The notes beneath the pieces were generated by a model. It searched no databases. It saw only the letters and a program-made list of their open reading frames with translations, and was not told where the DNA came from. 44,437 bases of DNA from Bacteroidota bacterium. Lineage in GTDB: Bacteria > Bacteroidota > Bacteroidia > JAIBAJ01. Within the stretch, counting starts at the first letter, position 1. Each line of letters opens with the position of its first letter. The stretch lies in assembly GCA_947475205.1 (NCBI GenBank), contig CANJNG010000015.1, positions 1-44,437 on the forward strand, written 5' to 3'. Shown in pieces: positions 35,290 to 42,035 of the stretch. A program made the translations under genes and the position numbers.

Positions 35290-35516
35290 GCTTTAACGAA
35301 ATCAATTATTGCCTTAACAAAATCAATTATTGCTTCAATGAAATCAATTGTTGCCTTCACAAATTCAATTGTTGCCTTCACAAATTCAATTGTTGTCGTC
35401 ACGAAATCAATTGTTGCTTTAACAAAATCAATTGTTGCTTTAACGAAATCAATTGTTGCTTCAACGAAATCAATTGTTGCTAGAACAAAATCAAATATTG
35501 CTTAAACAAAATTAAT
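35290..35516. repeat. 21-bp minisatellite, about 11 copies
   Basis: Units start at 35290, 35311, 35332, 35353, 35374, 35395, 35416, 35437, 35458, 35479 and 35500, exactly 21 bp apart, with consensus GCTTTAACGAAATCAATTGTT. Each carries a short A-tract. A weaker copy lies just before. The plus frame stays open (repeat ALTKSIV) but begins at a TTG without a ribosome binding site, so I do not call a gene. The array separates DUF3822 from the accessory island. Confidence 0.9.
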
Positions 35517-35523
35517 GAACAAA

Positions 35524-35793
35524 TCAAAATGAGGAGCCATCCCCTTCGTCTCGTCTATTTTCAAGATATTCTTCCAGCTTGACGACGTTTAACCAATAAA
35601 GTTCAGAAAAGCGAAACTTGAAATCTTCTGTCGGCTTAATATCCTTCACCACTATATGCATATTGGGCAAATGCGGGTTAGGGACAAAAGTTAATGCATC
35701 ATCAGCCGGGCAATCAAAAAAATCTAAGTCAGAAAAGATAGGTTCAACTTTAGATAGCCATTCCAACCGATTTCTCGAAGCTCCTCGTTGCAA
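35524..35793 (-). CDS. Hypothetical small acidic protein
   Basis: An 89-residue frame whose first codon is a TTG at 35793; an in-frame stop lies 18 nt upstream, so no ATG start is possible. The residues look protein-like (FFDCPADDALTFVPNPHLPN, IVVKDIKPTEDFKFRFSELYW), so it may be the end of a degraded gene or a genuine small gene with a weak start. No family recognised. It sits between the 21-bp minisatellite and the DnaB-like gene, on the opposite strand. Confidence 0.35.
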   Translation of the reverse strand: MQRGASRNRLEWLSKVEPIFSDLDFFDCPADDALTFVPNPHLPNMHIVVKDIKPTEDFKFRFSELYWLNVVKLEEYLENRRDEGDGSSF

Positions 35794-35918
35794 CCGACCT
35801 AAGGGAGCTCATAGTTTCTATAGTAAACAATTACCAAGACTATAAACGATGAGCAGGGGGGGGACAGATACCCTAAACTTTAGTTTTCAACACCCCAATT
35901 CCCCTTTTCTAATCAATC

Positions 35919-35926
35919 TACTTTTA
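35919..35926 (+). promoter_or_regulatory. -7-like element TACTTTTA for the retron operon
   Basis: TACTTTTA is one mismatch from TAnnTTTG and lies 5 nt before the ATG at 35932, the same spacing as before other genes here. It could drive the DnaB-like gene, the ncRNA and the reverse transcriptase. Confidence 0.35.
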
Positions 35927-35931
35927 CGGCA

Positions 35932-37002
35932 ATGAAAGGTGACCTATTAGAAAAACTGGAAGGAATTATGGCTAATCCGAAGCAGGATGATGCTGCTTTA
36001 TTGGGTCATTTAAAGAATCTGATTTATGAATCGGAAATAGATAGCAGGATAGTGACCGAACCCAAGAGTATAGTGGAATTGGTTAGCGATAAGCTACAAA
36101 GTATGGAAGCTAATGCGGGTAGGCATGACTTTTTAAAAAGTGGCTTTGATGGGCTTGATAAAATAACAGGAGGTTTGTTTTTTGGCGAGTTGATAGTAAT
36201 TGGGGGAAGGCCGGGTATGGGTAAATCTGCTTTGCTGGTTAATCTTGCTTCCTATCTTTCGCTTACTGTGCCTGTGCTGTATTTTACATTTGACCTTACG
36301 GAGGAAATGTTGACCAATCGGTTTATGGCATCGCTTACAGGGGTGTCAAATGAACATATTGTTCGGAATAATTTAAAACCCAAAGAGCAAGAATTGTTGG
36401 AACGCAGGATAGGAGTAGTAAAAGACCGACAGCTATTTATTACCCACAGTGGGAATGGTTCTGTTTCTGCATTTAAGGCTCAATGCCAAAAGCAAATTGA
36501 TGAAAAGGGGGTGAAAGTGATTATTGTGGATTATTTGCAAATGATGAGTTCACGCCACCACGGCCGCAATAGCCGTGAGTTGGAGATAAGTTATATAACA
36601 CGTGAACTGAAGAATATTGCCAAGGACAACAAGGTGCTGGTTATTGCTGCAAGCCAATTGAGCAGAAACGTAGAGCAGCGAGGAGGAGACAAAAGACCAC
36701 AACTTTCTGATTTACGGGAAAGTGGTGCTATAGAACAAGGTGCCGACAAAGTGATTTTTATTTACCGGCCCGAATACTATGGCCTAACTGAAGATATGAA
36801 TGGATTTTCGACTGCTGGTGTTGCGGATTTGATTTTGTCGAAAAATAGAAATGGCCCTACGGGAGATACAAGACTGATATACCGCCAAGAGTTTACACGA
36901 TTTGAAGACTATGATGAAAAGGTGAGTTCATTTAGTTTCGATGAAGCTAGAATGGCTGAGCTATTGAACCCAAGCAAGCCTGATGATGATGCACCTTTTT
37001 GA
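35932..37002 (+). CDS. Stand-alone DnaB-type RecA-fold helicase/ATPase
   Basis: A 356-residue protein equal to the C-terminal half of replicative helicase DnaB. About 65 N-terminal residues are unrelated-looking and helical; the DnaB_N primase-binding domain (usually about 110 residues) is absent. Motifs: SGFDGLDKITGGLFFGELIV, Walker A GGRPGMGKSA (91-100), then YFTFDLTEEML (replacing the usual FSLEMS, so the catalytic Glu is Asp), Walker B VKVIIVDYLQMM (194-205), AASQLSRNVEQRGGDKRP, DLRESGAIEQGAD and LSKNRNGPTG near the C-terminus. The gene ends 6 bp before the retron-like ncRNA on the same strand, so it is a candidate retron effector or accessory. It could instead be a mobile-element helicase. 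It is not the housekeeping dnaB. Confidence 0.88.
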   Translation: MKGDLLEKLEGIMANPKQDDAALLGHLKNLIYESEIDSRIVTEPKSIVELVSDKLQSMEANAGRHDFLKSGFDGLDKITGGLFFGELIVIGGRPGMGKSALLVNLASYLSLTVPVLYFTFDLTEEMLTNRFMASLTGVSNEHIVRNNLKPKEQELLERRIGVVKDRQLFITHSGNGSVSAFKAQCQKQIDEKGVKVIIVDYLQMMSSRHHGRNSRELEISYITRELKNIAKDNKVLVIAASQLSRNVEQRGGDKRPQLSDLRESGAIEQGADKVIFIYRPEYYGLTEDMNGFSTAGVADLILSKNRNGPTGDTRLIYRQEFTRFEDYDEKVSSFSFDEARMAELLNPSKPDDDAPF

Positions 37003-37008
37003 AAATAT

Positions 37009-37171
37009 TGAGCCGTTGCGATAGAAATTATGAGTCAAATTTTTAACGACTTGTGGTTGTGTTCCGCAACCCGCGTAGAAGTGGAGGTAGAGGATTGTCG
37101 GATACTTCGTCATTACACTGCGTTCCACTCCTAAGTATCCGAGACAATTTAAGATAATTTGCAACGGCTCA
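37009..37171 (+). ncRNA. Retron msr-msd RNA
   Basis: A 163-nt element between the DnaB-like gene (6 bp) and the reverse transcriptase (9 bp). Its ends form a perfect 11-bp inverted repeat: a1 TGAGCCGTTGC (37009-37019) and a2 GCAACGGCTCA (37161-37171), extended by AAATTAT/ATAATTT after a 5-nt bulge. Inside, hairpin GAGTC/GACTT (37032-37052) has a T-rich loop, and GGTTG/CAACC (37055-37071) resembles the second msr hairpin of Ec86. The msd-like long hairpin is ATTGTCGGATACTT (37094-37107) with AAGTATCCGAGACAAT (37133-37148), one 2-nt bulge. AGTGGA (37080) and TCCACT (37124) could pair as a pseudoknot. The branching G is not certain; G37024 and G37032 are candidates. Confidence 0.75.
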
Positions 37172-37180
37172 TTTTTAACC

Positions 37181-38305
37181 ATGCTATCCACTTCTGAAAT
37201 TTTGACCTTGGCTCTTTTGGAAAAGAGAAAGGGCTTGAAATTTCATAGAGGGGTAGATGATTTCACCATCGAGACTATTGTTTCAACCACTATTTACGAA
37301 AGGAATGCCTTATTGCTCTTAACGATAAATAGCCCAATTGAACTTTGCAACCGGTTGAAAAGTGGATATACGGTTATTGAAAATGCACTAAATTCTCCTG
37401 ATTACAAGGAATACAGCATTGCGAAGAAGAAGGGGGGAGTCCGTGAAATATTTGCTCCGAATAGGGAATTAAAGGGAATTCAAAAACGCTTGAACTATTT
37501 GTTGCAAGCATTCTATTTAGTGGTGAAACCAAGCGAAGTTCATGGTTTTGTAATTAATCCCATTTATTTGGGAAAGGCCTGCAATATTGTTGAAAATGCC
37601 AAGATTCACGTTAAGCGAAAGGCTGTGCTTAATATTGACCTGAAGGATTTCTTTCCGAATATTAGGGCAAGCCGAGTGTTGGATTTGTTTAGTTCGCAGC
37701 TATTTGGGTTTAACCGCGAAATTGCCACTGCTTTAACCTTGCTTACTACTTATAAAGGAAGGTTGCCCATAGGTGGGCCCACTTCTCCGGTTATTTCTAA
37801 TTTCATTTGCCTTGAAATGGATAGGGACTTAAAAGTTTTTTGCGAAGAAAACAAGCTCTATTATTCTCGCTATGCCGACGACCTCACCTTCTCGGCAGAT
37901 TACCCCATTACGAACGATGAAATATTGGACTTAATTGGCATAATAAACAAGCATAATTTTAGAATAAACGAAAAGAAGCTTCGAATGAAAGCCTCAAACA
38001 GGAAGCAAACCGTTACAGGATTGACGGTGAACGATAAAGTAAACGTTGACCGAAAGATGCTGAAGAACACGCGTGCAATGCTGCATGATTTGTGCGTTAA
38101 TGGAATTGAAGAAGCCACAAAACGACATTTCCATTTAAAGCACAGTGTTGACGATGAGGATACAACTAAATTCCTTTACCGTTTAGACGGTTACATTAAC
38201 TTTATTGGTCAGGTGAGGGGGAAGAAGGATGCGGTTTATTTGGGGATGAAAAGGCAGTTGGGCTTGGGAATAAGGGCGGTGGAAAGGGCAAAGGAGGAAT
38301 TTTGA
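37181..38305 (+). CDS. Retron reverse transcriptase
   Basis: A 374-residue reverse transcriptase that should copy the msd part of the RNA upstream into multicopy single-stranded DNA. Motifs in order: KKGGVREIFAP (fingers), VHGFVINPIYLGKACNI, retron NAxxH motif NAKIH (139-143), NIDLKDFFPNI (Asp153, first catalytic Asp), LPIGGPTSPVISN, RYADDLTFSAD (YADD 231-234) and the retron domain X motif VTGLTVND (278-280). The length fits retron RTs (300-400 residues). The ATG at 37181 lies 9 bp after the a2 repeat. A partner is not found downstream, so the DnaB-like gene upstream is the only candidate in its transcription unit. Confidence 0.93.
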   Translation: MLSTSEILTLALLEKRKGLKFHRGVDDFTIETIVSTTIYERNALLLLTINSPIELCNRLKSGYTVIENALNSPDYKEYSIAKKKGGVREIFAPNRELKGIQKRLNYLLQAFYLVVKPSEVHGFVINPIYLGKACNIVENAKIHVKRKAVLNIDLKDFFPNIRASRVLDLFSSQLFGFNREIATALTLLTTYKGRLPIGGPTSPVISNFICLEMDRDLKVFCEENKLYYSRYADDLTFSADYPITNDEILDLIGIINKHNFRINEKKLRMKASNRKQTVTGLTVNDKVNVDRKMLKNTRAMLHDLCVNGIEEATKRHFHLKHSVDDEDTTKFLYRLDGYINFIGQVRGKKDAVYLGMKRQLGLGIRAVERAKEEF

Positions 38306-38814
38306 TGTGGGCTCAACGGAACAGTGCAACGAATCCGGTTGATAACGGCAGAGCCCTCTTAGTTTCAAATTTAAAACAAAACACTTTAACTAAAAACTGC
38401 TTATAGCGAAGCCCCACGCCAACGGGAGCAGAATATTAGAATTTTTTATTTCTTAACTTTTTTGCCTTGATGCAAAAAGTTACAAAAAAATCAAGGCTGC
38501 GATGCTTTTCGTTGAAAACTGGCGAAAGCCTTTTTTTTCCAAAAGAAAAAAACTCGCCTTTTGAGTACAAAAGGCTCAAACAGTTTTTCTTTTACGCACA
38601 GGCCCGCCGCAGAAAAGGCTTTCTGGTTTTCTACCGAAAAACCTCGAGGCCGGGGAGGGCGTTGGCCGTATGGGGGGCATTGGGAGGGGGACTTTAGGGA
38701 CTCTAACGACTAAAAAAATGGTTGGCCTTCTGTTGTTTTGAATTAGCACTACTTTTACAGGCCGGAGGCCTTTGATACCGAACGTAGGGAGGCCCAGCGA
38801 GGATAAATTACAGT
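38306..38814. other. 500-bp intergenic region with repeat-like DNA
   Basis: No supported gene. Right after the RT stop a large inverted repeat GGGCTC (38309-38314) / GAGCCC (38351-38356) encloses smaller hairpins. From about 38450 to 38700 an open frame of 76 codons (KVTKKSRLRCFSLKTGE) is, as I recall, a dispersed non-coding element found in many Bacteroidota, ending with GAGGGCGTTGGCCGTATGGG. At about 38760-38805 GGCCGGAGGCC and GGGAGGCCCAGCGAGGA belong to the same kind of element. A terminator for the retron operon may lie here. Confidence 0.5.
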
Positions 38815-39084
38815 TCAGTGTTTAATTTTTCTATCCTCTTTCTTTTCTTTTGGATAACTTGTTTCATAACCTGATACACCTTTTTCCATTTTTCCATATT
38901 CATCTGTTGGATACAACCATTTATTTTTTCCAAATTCTTTTGGTTTTTCTATTGAAGGCTTTAAATCAGGCGTATTCTCGTCACTATCAATATGCATTTC
39001 CTCATTGTTCACACTATCACTTTTAGTTAGAGAATGCAATAATTTTACAATTATTAAAACAAGTAGTAAATATACAAAAGTCAT
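38815..39084 (-). CDS. Hypothetical small membrane protein
   Basis: An 89-residue protein with one N-terminal transmembrane helix (MTFVYLLLVLIIVKLLHSL) and a polar, acidic and Lys-rich remainder (NNEEMHIDSDENTPD, YGKMEKGVSGYETSYPKEKK). No signal cleavage site is obvious, so it is probably anchored. No family recognised. It lies at the end of the minus-strand run of the island, about 220 bp after the gene at 39302, from which a strong terminator separates it. Confidence 0.55.
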   Translation of the reverse strand: MTFVYLLLVLIIVKLLHSLTKSDSVNNEEMHIDSDENTPDLKPSIEKPKEFGKNKWLYPTDEYGKMEKGVSGYETSYPKEKKEDRKIKH

Positions 39085-39246
39085 TTTTTATTTCTGCTAT
39101 TGGTTAAAGTTTGCACGCTCGGTCGTTTTACAGCTGATAGCGGTTCGGGTATTGAAGAAGGATGGCATTGACTAAGGTTCATTCGAGGCACTAAAGTAAA
39201 CAAATTCATGGAATTTTGTTGTGGTTCAGAGATTACATAGGATAAA

Positions 39247-39270
39247 AAAAGCGGTTAATAAACCGCTTTT
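39247..39270 (-). terminator. Terminator of the lipoprotein gene
   Basis: Perfect 10-bp arms AAAAGCGGTT (39247-39256) and AACCGCTTTT (39261-39270), 4-nt loop, and a run of seven T on the minus strand. It lies about 30 nt past the stop at 39302. Confidence 0.9.
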
Positions 39271-39301
39271 AGCGAACACCTTAGGCAGCGGGGTGGGGTG
39301 A

Positions 39302-39658
39302 TTATGGCCAAGTTATCAATGACCCAACTTTATTCGCCTTTTTCCACATTCTCTTAAACCCAAAACATTTCTTTGCTTCTTCCCAAGAAAAAAATTTGGA
39401 ACCAGCTCCACTGATTTCAGTAATCTTTAATTCCAATAGGCCTATTTTTATAGACTCTTCGTCAGATATATCTTCAAACGATTTATCTCCAATTATTGAT
39501 ATTTCTTCATCAAAAACAACTTCCCATGCTTCTACAATATCGCAATTAGTTTTTAAGTCCGTTAGTTGAATGTCTTTGGCTTTGTTTCTGCAAGATACTA
39601 TAATCATTGTAGAAAATATTAGGTGTCCTAATATTTTAATTGTTTTTTTAATTTTCAT
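39302..39658 (-). CDS. Hypothetical lipoprotein
   Basis: A 118-residue protein. I choose the ATG at 39658 (MKIKKTIKILGHLIF) because it begins a lipoprotein signal with a lipobox-like IVSC; the open frame extends 45 nt further but would overlap the preceding gene. The mature part is acidic, with WEVVFDEEISIIGDKSFED and FSWEEAKKCFGFKRMWKKAN. No family recognised. It starts 16 bp after the end of the membrane protein gene at 39675 and so is probably in the same operon. Confidence 0.6.
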   Translation of the reverse strand: MKIKKTIKILGHLIFSTMIIVSCRNKAKDIQLTDLKTNCDIVEAWEVVFDEEISIIGDKSFEDISDEESIKIGLLELKITEISGAGSKFFSWEEAKKCFGFKRMWKKANKVGSLITWP

Positions 39659-39674
39659 ATTTCCAAAAACTTTA

Positions 39675-40472
39675 TTAATTCGATGCATCTTTCCCCTCCT
39701 CAATGTATTTATGACACCTATAAAGTTTAGTTATGGGGTCTTCATAAATTATTCCATAGAGGGAATTTGTTAATTCTTTGAAGAAGCTTTTGGCACTTTC
39801 ATGAGAAATATCAAAATTGAACTTGAGTTCGGCAATAACATGATCTTTTGAATAGACTTCTTTGTGAGTGAGTATGCGTTCCAATTGTTCACCATATTGC
39901 AAATGAAGATATTTCCGTTGCAAATTATTTATTTCCTTGTAAACTTTTGACTGCTCAGCGGCATCTTTATCTCTCTTCTTCCGCTTATCGTAACGGTTGA
40001 ACATTTCCTGAATTTTATCGGCTGATTTTTTGTCGCTTTCATAGCTCGCTATAAAGGCTTTTATATCTTCCAATAGTTTGTTGTAATCTTTCTCAACGTA
40101 AACATACACAAGGCTATCATCAATGATTTTATTGCTATCCCACACCTTTTCACCTTCAAATTCGTAAAGCATTTTGCCGCCCTCGGCCGCCAATCGCCGT
40201 TGCTTTTGGCTAAAATTGGCAATCATTTCCTTTATGTGTGGATGCTCTTTTGCATAAACAGCTAATTTGTGGTTGAATATATTTTCTATTTTCAGTTTGT
40301 TTTCCTTGAATAACTCAATGCGGTATTGCACAAAGAATAGAAAGGCAGCAAATGTGGTGAGAATGCCGATGATGGTGAAAATATTATGGATTAGGTGCAA
40401 GCTCCTTGATTTACAAATTAGACAAATCAACACCTTCACCCATACATTTAAAACAAACACCGCCCTGCACAT
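39675..40472 (-). CDS. Membrane-anchored helical protein, start uncertain
   Basis: Up to 265 residues. The longest frame starts with an ATG at 40472 inside the HNH gene upstream (62-bp overlap), but a TTG near 40398 in front of HLIHNIFTIIGILTTFAAFLF gives a more usual N-terminal membrane segment. Residues about 60-200 form a long charged helical region with coiled-coil character (KDYNKLLEDIKAFIASYESD, RYDKRKKRDKDAAEQSKVYK). The C-terminal 60 residues (VIAELKFNFDISHESAKSFF) look like a small winged-helix. No known family. Co-directional with the HNH genes, it may be part of their operon. Confidence 0.55.
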   Translation of the reverse strand: MCRAVFVLNVWVKVLICLICKSRSLHLIHNIFTIIGILTTFAAFLFFVQYRIELFKENKLKIENIFNHKLAVYAKEHPHIKEMIANFSQKQRRLAAEGGKMLYEFEGEKVWDSNKIIDDSLVYVYVEKDYNKLLEDIKAFIASYESDKKSADKIQEMFNRYDKRKKRDKDAAEQSKVYKEINNLQRKYLHLQYGEQLERILTHKEVYSKDHVIAELKFNFDISHESAKSFFKELTNSLYGIIYEDPITKLYRCHKYIEEGKDASN

Positions 40473-41103
40473 AACTATATTGATCTAAATAACCAGAGCC
40501 ATTGCATCTGTCGCAAATTTCGGCATTATCAATTCTTTGTCCTTGAGTGTTATATACTGGAATAGATTCCGATTTATGAAGTTCTTGATGGCAAACATTG
40601 CAAAGAGCGATTAAATCACTATTGGGATATTCCCAAGGCATTTTGTTTTTTATGTATCTTTTATGATGAACGTTAAATAATGGCACCAAACCTTTATAAC
40701 CTGCGTAGATTACTGAGTGGGCTTTTAGGCCAATTTTTACTGTGTTTTTTGAATCGGGTTTTGGCTTAATGTAATAAATAAATATATCTGATATTTCTAT
40801 GTCCTTTGGAAATGGAGAAATAACTGGTATATAATCAGTAAAGGTTTCATTAGGTATATTTGCTATTTTACATTCTAAAACCAAAAATTTGGTTTCCACA
40901 GAAACTTTACTTTTTAAATTCCATTCAATTTCATCTGTATTCGTCATAAATTTAGATAATTCTTGACTGTATAAAAATTCCCCTAAGTGTTCTGGATATG
41001 TTTTTAAACAACCAGTTCTTTGGCATGTGTAGTTATCTCTTTCTAAAATCTCTTTTCGCTTTGCTTGCCATTGCGGCAATTTTAGTTTTTCTTCGTAGGT
41101 CAT
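40411..41103 (-). CDS. HNH endonuclease with DnaJ-type zinc motif, paralogue 1
   Basis: A 230-residue protein. Residues 1-24 (MTYEEKLKLPQWQAKRKEIL) are almost the same as in the gene at 41198. A Cys pair (C27, C32) precedes a divergent central part (residues about 34-140). The HNH core is FNVHHKRYIKNKMPWEYP (His146, His147), then DLIALCNVCHQELHK (C168, C171, H172, H176), a zinc-stabilised HNH as in McrA-like nucleases. The last 40 residues, CDRCNGSGYLDQYS and CFKCMGEG, form a CxxCxGxG zinc pair like the DnaJ centre. A DNase role is likely, but the target is unknown. Upstream by 94 bp is its tandem paralogue. Confidence 0.75.
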   Translation of the reverse strand: MTYEEKLKLPQWQAKRKEILERDNYTCQRTGCLKTYPEHLGEFLYSQELSKFMTNTDEIEWNLKSKVSVETKFLVLECKIANIPNETFTDYIPVISPFPKDIEISDIFIYYIKPKPDSKNTVKIGLKAHSVIYAGYKGLVPLFNVHHKRYIKNKMPWEYPNSDLIALCNVCHQELHKSESIPVYNTQGQRIDNAEICDRCNGSGYLDQYSYVQGGVCFKCMGEGVDLSNL

Positions 41104-41197
41104 TGTTTTAGAATATGAAATTGTTTTTGTTGCTGATGGTATTGGCTCTTTTGCAGGTAAGGGATAAATTGCATGGGAGTGGAAGAGATTTTATAAT

Positions 41198-41950
41198 TCA
41201 CAAATTTGACAAATCAACCCCTTCACCATTGCACTTAAAACAAATACCACCCTCTACATAGTGATATTGGTCTAAATATCCAGAGCCATTGCATCTGTCA
41301 CAAATTTCCGCATTATCAATTCTTTGACCTTGTGTATTGAAAATAGGAATAGTTTCTGTTTTATGAAGCTCTTGATGACAAAGATTGCAAAGTGTAATTA
41401 AATCGCTATCTTGGTACTCCCAAGGCATTTTGCTTTTTATATACTTTTTATGGTGTATATGCAACGTATGATGTTTGTACTGGCAGTTAATCAGCTCCGG
41501 ATATTTTTCGGCTTCAAATATTGTAGCGATGTAGGAAGTAATTATACCTTTTCGAATAGTATTTCCGTCGATGCTGCTCATGGAAATAGCAACCCATAAA
41601 TTGTCAAAGTTTGACAAATCTGCCAAGCTATTATCTAGGCATATATTAATACCGTGAAAGAATTGATCAACATCTGCTTTTGGATAGTACTTAATGAAAT
41701 TGCCAATAATAAGTCCGAATTGGTGTGATTGACCTTCTACTTCAGGGATTGAATTGAAATAAACCACTTTATTTCTGATATCATAAATTTGAATTCTATA
41801 TTCTAAAATAAACTCTTTTAACGGAATAGCAAAATAAGCATTCCCTGTCCAAAAATAGCCGCAATTGGAGCATTTTTCATTGTCTCTTTCTAATATCTCT
41901 TTTCGCTTTACTTGCCATTGGGGCAATTTTAGTTTTTCTTCGTAGGTCAT
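41198..41950 (-). CDS. HNH endonuclease with DnaJ-type zinc motif, paralogue 2
   Basis: A 250-residue paralogue of the gene at 40411. The N-terminus (MTYEEKLKLPQWQVKRKEIL) and the C-terminal 80 residues (HHKKYIKSKMPWEYQD to CFKCNGEG) are nearly the same in both. The middle (about residues 34-165) has no visible similarity: here it holds GYFWTGNAYFAIPLKEFILE and IDGNTIRKGIITSYIATIFE. The zinc Cys pair is CSNC (C27, C30), which is a standard CxxC, unlike in paralogue 1. The HNH core (THHLHIHHKKY, LITLCNLCHQELHK) and CxxCxGxG motifs are intact. The centre may hold the specificity part. It lies 85 bp after the DUF3883 gene on the same strand. Confidence 0.75.
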   Translation of the reverse strand: MTYEEKLKLPQWQVKRKEILERDNEKCSNCGYFWTGNAYFAIPLKEFILEYRIQIYDIRNKVVYFNSIPEVEGQSHQFGLIIGNFIKYYPKADVDQFFHGINICLDNSLADLSNFDNLWVAISMSSIDGNTIRKGIITSYIATIFEAEKYPELINCQYKHHTLHIHHKKYIKSKMPWEYQDSDLITLCNLCHQELHKTETIPIFNTQGQRIDNAEICDRCNGSGYLDQYHYVEGGICFKCNGEGVDLSNL

Positions 41951-42035
41951 GGTTTATTAGCAATTGAAATTAGCTTTTTGCTAATGCTTCGTATTGGTTG
42001 CGGTCGGATAGCTTTTGCAAAGAGTTTGTTTAAAA

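Noticed and set aside
35233-35505. 90-codon plus-strand frame over the 21-bp minisatellite
   Set aside because: It starts with TTG without a ribosome binding site and the product is just the repeat; treated as a DNA repeat.
38320-38345. Phrase GCAACGAATCCGGTTG, looked like part of a tRNA
   Set aside because: No acceptor stem, D-arm or anticodon arm can be built around it. No other tRNA-like sequence was seen in the window.
38306-38360. Second retron RNA after the RT (GGGCTC/GAGCCC inverted repeat)
   Set aside because: The arms are only 6 bp and no msd-like hairpin lies within; the upstream element fits far better.
38467-38697. 76-codon frame behind the RT
   Set aside because: It lies in DNA that looks like a dispersed non-coding element and has no clear ribosome binding site. 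A possible role as a retron effector has no support.
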